This document shows, piece by piece, positions 1 through 7,987 of a stretch of 12,107 bases of DNA (its first letter is position 1; each line of letters starts with the position of its first letter). Both the position numbers and the translations under genes were made by a program. The notes beneath the pieces were generated by a model, which ran no database searches, was not told the origin of the DNA, and was given only the letters and a program-made list of their open reading frames with translations. The DNA comes from Proteiniphilum sp. UBA5267 (GTDB lineage: Bacteria; Bacteroidota; Bacteroidia; Bacteroidales; Dysgonomonadaceae): contig DHTF01000066.1 in assembly GCA_002411515.1 (NCBI GenBank), positions 9,553 to 21,659 of the forward strand, read 5' to 3'.

Positions 1-164
1 AATTTACTCCAGACAAGCTGATCGGCAATGGTGCCGGTGACCACGGCAAATTGGGAACTTTCCAATTCCGAAAGATGGGTTACTTTTTGTTCGTGCTCAT
101 GGGAACAGGCATAAAAGAACAAGAGAAAGGAAAAGAGGACAAAGAAAGGAAGTTCCTTTTTCAT
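1..164 (-). CDS. Lipoprotein, probable solute-binding protein (5' end only)
   Basis: The window cuts this gene, leaving 54 codons from an ATG at position 164. The product starts with MKKELP, followed by a hydrophobic stretch rich in Phe and Leu (residues 6-18) and a lipobox FYAC, with the lipidated Cys at residue 20. It should therefore be exported and anchored as a lipoprotein. The visible mature part includes SELESSQFAVVTGTIADQL and then VWSKF. From memory this resembles the second lobe of family 3 periplasmic solute-binding proteins (amino-acid type) in Bacteroidales, where a VxTGT.ADQL segment is followed by a Phe-Pro-Asp/Asn-Ala stretch. Function is inferred from this short piece only. 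It is transcribed divergently from the FAD-Rieske oxidoreductase, with 170 bases between the two starts. That the gene is real is fairly sure; the family is tentative. Confidence 0.6.
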   Translation of the reverse strand, partial: MKKELPFFVLFSFLLFFYACSHEHEQKVTHLSELESSQFAVVTGTIADQLVWSK

Positions 165-221
165 TTTTTTCGATTTCAGTTTAAAAGTGTTGTATGGTAA
201 CGTTGCAAAAATTCGCAGGTG

Positions 222-251
222 CAAATTTAAGCAAAATTTTGAATTTCCAAC
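222..251 (-). promoter_or_regulatory. Candidate promoter of the lipoprotein gene
   Basis: Read on the minus strand, TAAATTTG (229-222) matches the Bacteroidota -7 element TAnnTTTG perfectly. GTTG (251-248) lies 18 bases upstream, an imperfect match to the -33 element TTTG with slightly short spacing. The implied start of transcription leaves a leader of about 50 bases before the ATG at 164. No comparable motif is visible for the oppositely oriented oxidoreductase in the same intergenic region. Confidence 0.45.
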
Positions 252-334
252 ACATCGCCTGCAATGAACAAAAAACACACTTCCACGGTTTTAAACACAA
301 CAGGTAACGCTGCCTGAGACACTCAATTAATCGG

Positions 335-1843
335 ATGAAAAGAGACGGTCAATTAGAAAGTATCTGGCAATCGGAGGGCAAACACTACGGACAAGAAAAT
401 CTCACTCCGGACGCACGATTCGACGTGGTCATCGCAGGCGCTGGAATTACAGGCATTACATGCGCGCTGATGCTTCAGAAAAAAGGAGTGAAATGCATCC
501 TCGTGGAAGCTTCCAACATGGGTTTTGGCACCTCCGGAGGGACGACCGCCCACCTGAACAGCTTTTTTGATACCCCTTATTATCAGGTCATCAGCCATTT
601 CGGCCTCGACGCCGCAAAGCTGCTCGCGCAAGGCGCCAACGAAGCACATCATCTCATCAAGGATCACATCAACTTGTATCAGATTTACTGTGATTATTCG
701 GTCCGGAACGGATACCTTTTTTCATTGGATACGGAACAGGACAAAACGCTTCAAAAAATCATCGCAGGGAATCAGAAAGTGGGTGTCGACACCTTTGAGA
801 CAAAGGTAAATCCTTTTGGAATCCCTTCTGTAAGGGTGGTAGAAATACCCAACCAGGCTCAATTTCACCCGCTAAAGTATCTCAGAATCCTGCTGAAGGA
901 ATTCATCAATTCCGGTGGCACGTATGTGGAAAACTGTCGCGTCACTTCGGTAGAAAAAGAAGACCATCAACTGGTTTCCACTACGACAAAGGGCAACATC
1001 ATCAGCAATCAGCTGGTTTATGCGACCCACATTCCTCCGGGCAGAAATATCCTGCATTTCAGAAATGCCCCCTACCGCAGTTATGTGATGGCATGTAAGC
1101 TTAAAAATGGAAGTTATCCCGAAGCATTGGGTTATGATCTCTCTAAACCATATCACTATTATCGGGTGCATTCACTCGATGAGAAACAGTTTATCATCGC
1201 AGGTGGCGAAGATCACAAAACAGGTGATGTCAATCATACCTCGGAGAGCTTCGAAAGGCTCGGGAATTATTTACACCACCATTTTGATATCGAGGAAATC
1301 AGCTATCAATGGTCCTCGCAGTTTTACGAGTCCGCCGATGGACTCCCCTACATCGGTCAATTGCCTGGCGGTCCCGAGAAGGTTTATTGTGCCACCGGCT
1401 ACAATGGCGACGGAATGATTTTGGGCACCCTTGCGGCCAAAGTACTCAGTGACATCATCTCGGTGGGAAGCAGCAAGTATGAGAATCTTTTCCTGCCTTC
1501 GCGGGTAACACCGGTAGCCGAATCGGGCAACATCATCAAAGAAACGGCCAACGTAATCAAACATTTTGTGGTGGATAAACTGGCTGTGGAAAAGATGATG
1601 GAGCTGGCTGATCTCGAGAACGACCAGGGTAAGGTGATCAACCACAAAGGAAACAGACTGGCTGTATACAAGGATGCAAATGGTCATCACCACATTCTGG
1701 AGAGCGATTGCACCCACCTCTACTGCACGGTAAAATGGAACGAGGAAGAAAAGTCGTGGGACTGTCCTTGTCACGGATCCCGCTTCGGGAGGGATGGGAA
1801 GGTGCTGAACGGACCTGCCGTCACTCCACTAAAAGAACTTTAG
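335..1843 (+). CDS. FAD-dependent oxidoreductase with C-terminal Rieske [2Fe-2S] domain
   Basis: This 502-residue protein combines two redox domains. Residues 29-375 are a DAO-type FAD domain: the dinucleotide-binding loop GAGITG is at 35-40 and the ribose-binding acid at E58, after the second strand. The C-terminal 70 or so residues are a Rieske domain with cluster ligands C459 and H461 (CTH) and C477 and H480 (CPCH). C464 and C479 occupy the positions of the disulfide pair of cytochrome bc1/b6f Rieske proteins. No signal peptide or membrane segment is seen, so it should be cytoplasmic. The same architecture occurs in Bacillus YhfW-like proteins; the substrate is unknown, though DAO enzymes usually oxidise amines or amino acids. 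The length is usual for this architecture. The ATG at 335 gives an N-terminus of about 28 residues before the first strand. The gene is alone on its strand and does not appear to be part of the efflux operon. Confidence 0.88.
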   Translation: MKRDGQLESIWQSEGKHYGQENLTPDARFDVVIAGAGITGITCALMLQKKGVKCILVEASNMGFGTSGGTTAHLNSFFDTPYYQVISHFGLDAAKLLAQGANEAHHLIKDHINLYQIYCDYSVRNGYLFSLDTEQDKTLQKIIAGNQKVGVDTFETKVNPFGIPSVRVVEIPNQAQFHPLKYLRILLKEFINSGGTYVENCRVTSVEKEDHQLVSTTTKGNIISNQLVYATHIPPGRNILHFRNAPYRSYVMACKLKNGSYPEALGYDLSKPYHYYRVHSLDEKQFIIAGGEDHKTGDVNHTSESFERLGNYLHHHFDIEEISYQWSSQFYESADGLPYIGQLPGGPEKVYCATGYNGDGMILGTLAAKVLSDIISVGSSKYENLFLPSRVTPVAESGNIIKETANVIKHFVVDKLAVEKMMELADLENDQGKVINHKGNRLAVYKDANGHHHILESDCTHLYCTVKWNEEEKSWDCPCHGSRFGRDGKVLNGPAVTPLKEL

Positions 1844-1871
1844 AGACCCGATGAATCACACTGAAAAGACA

Positions 1872-1919
1872 CCCCACATCGTTGATTCTTGTACAAAATC
1901 CCTTTAAATCAATGTGGGG
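1872..1919. terminator. Long inverted repeat after the oxidoreductase gene
   Basis: The left arm at 1872-1887 (CCCCACATCGTTGATT) pairs with the right arm at 1907-1919 (AATCAATGTGGGG): 13 base pairs with a 3-base bulge and a 19-base loop. It lies 28 bases after the stop codon of the oxidoreductase, in the junction between two convergent genes. A transcription-end role is inferred from position. There is no U-run directly after it on either strand, so it is not a classic intrinsic terminator. Its right arm overlaps the left arm of the next hairpin, so the two cannot form fully at once. Confidence 0.45.
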
Positions 1920-1943
1920 GAACAACTTCACAGTTGTCCCCCC
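1916..1943. terminator. GC-rich hairpin between convergent genes
   Basis: GGGGG (1916-1920) and ACAACT (1922-1927) pair with AGTTGT (1932-1937) and CCCCC, giving 11 base pairs around a TCAC loop with one mismatch or bulge at A1921. On the plus strand it is followed by an A-rich stretch up to 1965; on the minus strand the T-run comes before the hairpin rather than after it. It probably ends or protects the transcripts of both converging genes, but lacks the usual U-tract. Confidence 0.5.
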
Positions 1944-1967
1944 AGCAAGGAAAATCAAAAAAAAATG

Positions 1968-2261
1968 TTATATCATCTGTTCAATATTCCAGACAAATGC
2001 ACGTAAGCCAAGATTGGCAGACTCCTCATCCATCTTCTTGAGATAGTTCAACAGGAAAGGAACCCTGTCGTCTTCTACCACGGTGAGAATGGCGTTGTTC
2101 ACCGAGGGCCAGGCATGCGACGCGTAGTGGGGTATCCCATCTTTGCTGCCACGTCCGAAGACTTCTTTCCAAGAGGTAAATCCCCGTATGTTGAGCGAGT
2201 TCAGGTTTTCGACAAGTTGATCGTAGTGCGCCTGGTCTAACAATATCATTACTGCTTTCAT
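1968..2261 (-). CDS. PII-like small protein at the end of the RND efflux operon
   Basis: This 97-residue protein has the layout of a PII/GlnB-like ferredoxin-like fold. The first strand is MKAVMILLD (1-9), the first helix 11-23, then GFTSWKEVFGRGS (27-39) in the place of the Gly-Phe-Thr segment leading into the T-loop. The loop is short (about 40-53), and a second strand is at 57-62 (AILTVV). It then has DDRVPFLLNYLKKMDEE (64-80) as helix two and a last strand LRAFVWNIEQ (86-95). The Tyr of the uridylylated T-loop of true GlnB is not evident, so this is not a standard nitrogen sensor. I chose the ATG at 2261; extending to the TTG at 2270 adds only three residues. It starts 45 bases after the RND pump stop codon on the same strand, and no separate promoter is seen. 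Pump-linked PII-like proteins, such as DUF3240 near heavy-metal RND pumps, are known in other phyla. The role here, sensing or modulating the pump, is inference. Confidence 0.75.
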   Translation of the reverse strand: MKAVMILLDQAHYDQLVENLNSLNIRGFTSWKEVFGRGSKDGIPHYASHAWPSVNNAILTVVEDDRVPFLLNYLKKMDEESANLGLRAFVWNIEQMI

Positions 2262-2306
2262 TTGTTGCAATTTTTTTTGTGAAACGTTTTTAGAACGACT
2301 CCTTTT

Positions 2307-5300
2307 TTAAACGTTCTGCATCGAAGCACCGGAGATTCGTTTGTTTTCGTGTGTTTGATTGTGATGCTTACGCCTCCTGCGTTTCACCCCATTTCCACCA
2401 AAAATTGAGTAGAGTGCCGGTATCAGGATCAGTGTGACAATGGTTGAAAATATCATTCCACCAATAATCGCGAGACCAAGCGACTGCCACATCTCCGACC
2501 CCTGGCCGGTGCCAATGGCCAAGGGAATCATACCGAGAATGGTGGTGAGGGTGGTCATTAAAACAGGACGCAATCTGGATTTACCGCCATCCACTACAGC
2601 TGCCTTGATAGACAATCCACGCTCGCGGTTCAGATTGATATAGTCGACAAGCACAATACCGTTCTTTACCACCATACCCACCAACATAACCAGTCCGATG
2701 AGTCCCATGATTCCAAGTGGTTCACCCGTCATTGCCAGCAAGAGCAACGAACCGATAAATGCGAAAGGAATGGAAAAGATGATGATGAACGGATAGGTGA
2801 GCGATTCAAATTGCGAGGCCATTACAATATATACCAGCAAGACAACGATGACGAGCAACATGATTAAGTCGGAGAAAGCCTCCTGCTGGTCTTCGAGCGA
2901 GCCACCTATCTCAATTTGCATGCCCATGGGAATGTCCATCGTTGAAATGGCACTGTTCACATCGGCGGCCACATCGCTCAAGGCCCGATTATACAGCGAA
3001 CCGCTTACCGTGACGACGCGTTCACGGTCTTTTCGTTCAATGGCTGGGAGTGACGAGTTTTCTACTACCCTACCCAAATCACGTACGCGAACCCCTACGC
3101 CCATCGGATTGTATATCAAAATATTTTCAACATCCTCAATAGATTGACGCGATTCTTCGGTATAGCGGACACAAATATCATATTCTTCTCCTTCTTCGCG
3201 ATAACTTGTCGTTGTGAGGCCATTGATGCGATTGCGCACTGCACTTGCCGCGGTAGCCATGGAAAGACCATTCAGAGACAATTTCTCCCTGTCGAATTCT
3301 ATTTGATATTCCATGCGATAATCTTTTCGCGATAGGGTGATGTCGCGCAGCCCTTCAATATTTTCCAGTTTTGTCTTCATTTCCGCAGCAAGCTTGTCGG
3401 TTTCGGCAAAATCGTATCCATAGATTTCTACATCCATCGTACTGGCACCCATACCCGATGAGTTTCCTCCCGGGGTTACAACGAACTTACTGATAGCCGG
3501 TATTGCGGCGAGATCTTTACGCAGATCATCTGAAAGATCGTCTATTGATCTGTTTCTGTACTTAGCTTCTACAGTGCGTACATTAAAACTCATGATATTG
3601 GGTCCATTATCCTGAATGGAAGCAAAGATATTGTCGTCGTCGGCCGGTCCCACTGTAAAAGAATTGATCTCTACCTCGGGATACTTCTCTTTGATCAACT
3701 GGTTGATCTGCATACCCGTTTGCTTGGCCAACTCCATTCTTGTGCCGGCAGGTAATTCAACCGTCATGCTAATTGTATTGTTATCGGAGCTGGGCATGAA
3801 CTCTGTTTTCAGGGTCAGTGCCGATACGGCGGCGCCCACAATAAAGATGACGAGAATGACCCCGATGGTCTTTCCACGTTTTCTCACCACAAAATTAAGC
3901 AACCTCGCATAGACAATGTCTAATTTGTCCAGCATGGGAAGGATACGCTTGTTGTACCATTTGTCGAATTTGGTGGTTTTCAATTCCTTGTTCGACCGGA
4001 GCATTTTGGAACTCATCATCGGGGTGAGCGTCAATGCAATGATCATGGACAGCACGATGATGATGGTTACCATCCATCCCAACTGCTTGAACATAATCCC
4101 TGCCATACCCTCAACCATGGTCATCGGCAGGAAAGCGGCTACAATGGTCAAGGTAGATGCAATCACGGAAAGTGATACTTCTTCCGTACCGTATATGGCT
4201 GCTTGTTTGGGGTGGCTGCCTCTTTCTACGTGTGTCGTAATATTCTCCAGAACCACAATAGCGTCGTCCACCACCATACCAATACAGATGGAGAGTGCCG
4301 ACAACGATATGATGTTGATGGTGTTACCCGTGAGATAGAGATAGATAAACGAGCCAATGAGAGAAATGGGGATGGAAATCATGATGATGATGGTAGCCCT
4401 CCATCGACCCAGAAAAAACAACACAATGACACCGACAATGATCAGGGCAAGCAGGATGGTTTCGAGCAAACTACCGATGGATACTTTCACATTATCCGAC
4501 GTATCCATGACGGTCTCAATGTGAATGTCGGGAGGCAGATTCTTCTGGTATTGTGGCAGCAGCTCTTTCACTGCATCGACGATATCCACAGTATTGGCTC
4601 CCGTTTGTTTTTGAATCATGATGGTAGCACTGCGCCGACCGTCTGTGTAACTTTCCATGACATTCGTCTGAACCGTATCGTTTACGGTGGCCACATCTCT
4701 CAAATAGATGCTCTGACCCTGGCTGATGCCGATCACCATGTTATTCAATGCATCGCTTTCCTCTATTTCACCCTGAAGGCGCAACATGTAGGTTTGAGAA
4801 CCCACATTGAGGTTTCCGGCAGGGATGTTCACGTTTTCGGCAGCAATTTTTTGAGCAATCTGTTCCAGTGGAATATTGTAGGCCTCCAGCTTTTCGGGGA
4901 TCACATTCACCTGCACTTCTCGCTGGGGCGCTCCGGAGATGGAAACTGTACCTACACCCGGTATTCTGTTAAGCGGCCCGGCAATTTGGTCATCGAGGAT
5001 TTTATACAATGCGTCGGAGCTCTCGTCGGCTGTGGCTGAGAGCATCATGATTGGCATCATATCGGTACTGAATTTAATCAGCATGGGATCGGTGGTTCCG
5101 TCGGGCAGGGAGCTGGTCATCAAATCCAGCTTATCACGCACATCATTCATGATGGTCATCATGTCTGATCCGTAATTAAACTGAAGCATGATCACCGATA
5201 TTCCATCTTTTGAGGAAGAATTGATCTCCTTGATATTCTCTGTCGTATTCAGTGCATCCTCCAGGGGACGGGTCACATTTGTTTCCACATCTTCCGCACC

Positions 5301-5462
5301 TGCACCCGGATATGCCGTCATCACCGACACCATGTTCATATCTATCTCCGGGAAGAGATCGACCGGAAGCTGCCGATAAAACATGAGCCCGATAAGTACC
5401 ACACCAATAAAGATCAATGAAGTCGCAACAGGACTCTTGACCGCACTTTCATATATTTTCAT
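2307..5462 (-). CDS. RND efflux pump, HAE1/AcrB family inner-membrane transporter
   Basis: The 1051 residues match the usual length of AcrB-type pumps, and both halves of the duplicated fold are intact. TM1 lies at about 11-28, followed by a periplasmic porter region to about 328. TM2-TM6 span about 332-485, a second loop starts after TM7 (532-552), and TM8-TM12 span about 864-1021. The proton relay is present: D399 and D400 in TM4 (GMVVDDAIVVLENI) and K933 in TM10 (GMVVKNGIVLVDYI). The conserved RLRPVLMTTLTTILGMIPLA segment (963-982) is also complete. It should work as a trimer that uses proton influx to drive substrates from periplasm or membrane through the fusion protein and TolC partner. 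The HAE1 signature suggests organic substrates such as drugs, bile acids or dyes rather than metals; the actual substrate cannot be read from sequence. The C-terminal tail after 1026 is basic and His-rich (KRRRRKHH). It starts 6 bases after the fusion-protein stop codon. Confidence 0.96.
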   Translation of the reverse strand: MKIYESAVKSPVATSLIFIGVVLIGLMFYRQLPVDLFPEIDMNMVSVMTAYPGAGAEDVETNVTRPLEDALNTTENIKEINSSSKDGISVIMLQFNYGSDMMTIMNDVRDKLDLMTSSLPDGTTDPMLIKFSTDMMPIMMLSATADESSDALYKILDDQIAGPLNRIPGVGTVSISGAPQREVQVNVIPEKLEAYNIPLEQIAQKIAAENVNIPAGNLNVGSQTYMLRLQGEIEESDALNNMVIGISQGQSIYLRDVATVNDTVQTNVMESYTDGRRSATIMIQKQTGANTVDIVDAVKELLPQYQKNLPPDIHIETVMDTSDNVKVSIGSLLETILLALIIVGVIVLFFLGRWRATIIIMISIPISLIGSFIYLYLTGNTINIISLSALSICIGMVVDDAIVVLENITTHVERGSHPKQAAIYGTEEVSLSVIASTLTIVAAFLPMTMVEGMAGIMFKQLGWMVTIIIVLSMIIALTLTPMMSSKMLRSNKELKTTKFDKWYNKRILPMLDKLDIVYARLLNFVVRKRGKTIGVILVIFIVGAAVSALTLKTEFMPSSDNNTISMTVELPAGTRMELAKQTGMQINQLIKEKYPEVEINSFTVGPADDDNIFASIQDNGPNIMSFNVRTVEAKYRNRSIDDLSDDLRKDLAAIPAISKFVVTPGGNSSGMGASTMDVEIYGYDFAETDKLAAEMKTKLENIEGLRDITLSRKDYRMEYQIEFDREKLSLNGLSMATAASAVRNRINGLTTTSYREEGEEYDICVRYTEESRQSIEDVENILIYNPMGVGVRVRDLGRVVENSSLPAIERKDRERVVTVSGSLYNRALSDVAADVNSAISTMDIPMGMQIEIGGSLEDQQEAFSDLIMLLVIVVLLVYIVMASQFESLTYPFIIIFSIPFAFIGSLLLLAMTGEPLGIMGLIGLVMLVGMVVKNGIVLVDYINLNRERGLSIKAAVVDGGKSRLRPVLMTTLTTILGMIPLAIGTGQGSEMWQSLGLAIIGGMIFSTIVTLILIPALYSIFGGNGVKRRRRKHHNQTHENKRISGASMQNV

Positions 5463-5468
5463 ATCTCA

Positions 5469-6494
5469 CTACAATTTCTTTTCTGTCACTTGTACTTCTG
5501 TGCCTTCAATTAATCCGGTATTTCCCTGAACGATGACACGATCGCCCACTTCGAGACCCGATACGATTTCATACTTATCATCGATGCGGGTTCCTAACGT
5601 TACTTTGGTATAGACTGCCTTTCCATCCTTCTCCAGAAATACATACCGGTCGTTGGACCCGGTTTGCTTCAACACGGCCAGGTCGGCGACAAGGGGACGG
5701 TCGTTGGTGCCAAAATTGAGCGTCACACGGGAGAACATTCCCGGACGCAGTAGCTGATCTTTGTTGACCACTTCAATCTCTACGGGGAAAGTACGTGAAC
5801 CCGGGTTTACGGTGGGATGTATCAACGATACTTTTCCTTCGAATGTTTCTCCCTCCAATGCATCCACTACTACTTTTGCCTGCATTCCTTGTGACAGTTT
5901 GCTGTAATATGATTCAGATACATGGATGACAATCTTGACAGGATTGATATTTTCAATTGTCAGGATGGGCATTCCCCCTGCTACATCGCCGGAATCGTAA
6001 TTGCGCACGGTTACGATGCCACTGATGGGGCTCTTGAGTCCGGTATTCTCTTCTATGGTGTTTAACGCCGTCTGAGCAATATCGAGCTGCGTTTTGAGCT
6101 GGTCGAGCTGTTGTTTGGAAATACCTCCCACATTGTACAACTCGCTGTACCTTTCATAATCGCGCCGCAGCGTAGCCAGTTGTGTTTCCTGTTGTGAATA
6201 ATTGGCTGCATCCATGGTGACCAAGGTCTGCCCTTTGGACACACGGCTGCCCACATCCACATGAATTTTTCTGATGCGCCCGCCCATCGCGGGGGTAATA
6301 TTGTTGACGGTATTTGCCTCTATTGTGGCTGTAAAGGAAGACAACTGATCCACTGCTACCAAACTGACCTCTTCTACGGTGACGCTTGGTTTAGCCTTCA
6401 CTGCCGACTGTTCACTTTGACCCGATCCGCCGCAGGAAATGAGCAGAAAGAGAGCGACCAGTGATGTAATACTGGAAATGATTTTTCGTTGCAT
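5469..6494 (-). CDS. RND efflux membrane-fusion protein (periplasmic adaptor lipoprotein)
   Basis: The 341-residue product links the pump to the outer-membrane channel. Residues 1-20 are a lipoprotein signal ending in LLIS with the lipidated C21. A first lipoyl half at about 62-98 contains GGRIRKIHVDVGSRVSKGQ. A short alpha-hairpin (about 100-150, rich in Gln, Leu and Arg) is followed by the second lipoyl half (152-182, SPISGIVTVRNYDSGD). A beta-barrel follows at about 184-262, with the PGMFSRVTL motif at 251-259, and a membrane-proximal domain to the end. The order and length are normal for the HlyD/AcrA family. The short hairpin resembles that of adaptors such as MexA/AcrA rather than the long ones of MacA types. 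It is the third gene of the operon: 23 bases after the TolC-like gene and 6 bases before the RND gene. Confidence 0.94.
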   Translation of the reverse strand: MQRKIISSITSLVALFLLISCGGSGQSEQSAVKAKPSVTVEEVSLVAVDQLSSFTATIEANTVNNITPAMGGRIRKIHVDVGSRVSKGQTLVTMDAANYSQQETQLATLRRDYERYSELYNVGGISKQQLDQLKTQLDIAQTALNTIEENTGLKSPISGIVTVRNYDSGDVAGGMPILTIENINPVKIVIHVSESYYSKLSQGMQAKVVVDALEGETFEGKVSLIHPTVNPGSRTFPVEIEVVNKDQLLRPGMFSRVTLNFGTNDRPLVADLAVLKQTGSNDRYVFLEKDGKAVYTKVTLGTRIDDKYEIVSGLEVGDRVIVQGNTGLIEGTEVQVTEKKL

Positions 6495-6517
6495 ACTTGT
6501 TTGTTCGTTTATAGTTT

Positions 6518-7978
6518 TTAATTGGTTGTGTTTATATCATAACCGATTGTTTTTTCCAAATCGGCCTTCGATGCCAGGTAGTCGTAAATTGCATTGCGAT
6601 ATTGCAATTCGGCATTGGTCACTGCCAGGGCAGCCGCATTCAAATCGACAATGGTTCCCATCCCTGTTTCATATCTTTTCTGCGTGATTTCATATCCCTT
6701 CTTCGCCTGGCCTACCGACGATCCGGCTGCTACTACCTGCTCCATACTTTTGTTGATCTGTTCCAGGCTATTCTTCACCGATAACTGCAAACCCCGCTTC
6801 AGGTTATGACGTTGCTCCTGAAGCTGAGACAACTGAATCTCCGACTGTTTGATGTTATAATGCCGCTGTCCACCGTTAAATAGAGGGATGGCAAGCGTTA
6901 CCCCCACCACGGAATAGGGATCCCAACGATAGTCGTTGATCTTGAAATCGTTGTTCTGGCTTATTTGAGAGTAGCTGAAAGAGGACGTCAGCGTAGGTAG
7001 ACGTTGTAACTTTTGCATCTCATACGCATTTTTTGCCTGCATGGCCTGCAGGTCGAACGCTCTTAAATCGCTGTTGCCCGACAGGTTCTCGTCGGCGGGG
7101 ACGATGGCTTCAAACATCCACTGTTCATAATCGGAAAGCGATCCGACAATTTCCACAGGGAGATCCTCATCGATGCCCATCAGCATCTTTAGCTGAAGCT
7201 CCGCTATTTTCAACATGCTTTCTGATTGAAGAATATTGGGAATGATGCTTTTTAAGCGCACATCGGCGGTAATCACGTCGTATTCGGCTACCACACCCTG
7301 CTGAAACTTGTTTTTGATGTTCACCAGATTCAAAGAATCGGTGGTATATGTTTCCTGGAACAGCTCATAACTGTCTTTTGCCAACAAGATGCTATAGAAG
7401 GACTTTTTTACCTGATGCGCCAGATCAATCTTCGACGCCCGCGACTGCTCCACGGCCATCTCCAGGTCGACCTTACTCATCTGTATATTTTTCCATAACG
7501 AGGGCACAACAAGGGGTAGACTTACGTTGAGTCCACCCGACCACATATTTTTACGGCCCACCTGAATGCCATCATTTGAGGCATTGGGATCGGGCGCCAT
7601 CATTTTCCCCAGCACTTCGACAACTTTTAATTCTTCCGGTGTGAAACTGCCCGGATCAACACTGCCCCCACCGAAAAGGGAACTCATGTCACTATCGAGA
7701 TACATGGTCTGACGTTTCAGTGTATGCTGAAACTGCCCGATGAGGTCAACCTGCGGCAACAGGGCACCGTAAGCACTCTTTTTGGCATATATTTTTTTTT
7801 CAACTTCCATATTGGCCACTTTCACAAGGGGATTTTCACTCAATGCGATTTGTACAGCCGTTTCTAAATCCAGATGCAATACCTCACCGGCATCTGGCTT
7901 CTCTTGTGCATTTGCATCGGATAGGCCCAATAATCCACATATCATCAGGACGATGATATTCATTTTTGTTTGTTTCAT
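6518..7978 (-). CDS. TolC-family outer-membrane efflux protein
   Basis: This 486-residue protein is the outer-membrane exit duct for the RND pump. A signal peptide occupies about 1-24, with a likely cut after DANA before QEKPD. Two repeated outer-membrane efflux domains follow, roughly 32-255 and 270-475. The first begins LDLETAVQIALSENP, the standard opening of the family. Family features include the repeated ALSENPLVKVANMEVEKK-like helix starts, VGVTLAIPLFNGGQR (about 368-382) and the closing segment with DLNAAALAVTNAELQYRNAIYDY. No Cys suitable for lipidation is seen at the signal end, so the N-terminus should be free. An internal Met at residue 6 is an alternative start that would not change the mature protein. 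The start is 9 bases after the regulator gene's stop codon, implying shared transcription. Confidence 0.93.
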   Translation of the reverse strand: MKQTKMNIIVLMICGLLGLSDANAQEKPDAGEVLHLDLETAVQIALSENPLVKVANMEVEKKIYAKKSAYGALLPQVDLIGQFQHTLKRQTMYLDSDMSSLFGGGSVDPGSFTPEELKVVEVLGKMMAPDPNASNDGIQVGRKNMWSGGLNVSLPLVVPSLWKNIQMSKVDLEMAVEQSRASKIDLAHQVKKSFYSILLAKDSYELFQETYTTDSLNLVNIKNKFQQGVVAEYDVITADVRLKSIIPNILQSESMLKIAELQLKMLMGIDEDLPVEIVGSLSDYEQWMFEAIVPADENLSGNSDLRAFDLQAMQAKNAYEMQKLQRLPTLTSSFSYSQISQNNDFKINDYRWDPYSVVGVTLAIPLFNGGQRHYNIKQSEIQLSQLQEQRHNLKRGLQLSVKNSLEQINKSMEQVVAAGSSVGQAKKGYEITQKRYETGMGTIVDLNAAALAVTNAELQYRNAIYDYLASKADLEKTIGYDINTTN

Positions 7979-7987
7979 AAAATATTG

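Noticed and set aside
1271..1774. A 167-codon open frame on the minus strand inside the oxidoreductase gene
   Set aside because: It is fully covered by the FAD-Rieske coding sequence, including the Rieske domain. The translation shows no family features.
2262..2270. TTG start at 2270 for the PII-like protein
   Set aside because: The ATG at 2261 puts the first strand right at the N-terminus, as usual for the fold. The TTG adds only Met-Gln-Gln.
2292..2317. AGAACG/CGTTCT inverted repeat around the RND stop codon, with AAGGAG (2304-2299) in its loop
   Set aside because: The stem is only 6 bases with a 14-base loop. The Shine-Dalgarno-like AAGGAG is about 37 bases from the next ATG, too far to serve it, and such sites are little used in this phylum. 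Probably chance.
4203..5039. A 278-codon open frame on the plus strand opposite the RND gene
   Set aside because: It lies wholly within the well-conserved RND coding sequence on the other strand. Its translation is rich in His and Asp with no recognisable domain, and no promoter is seen.
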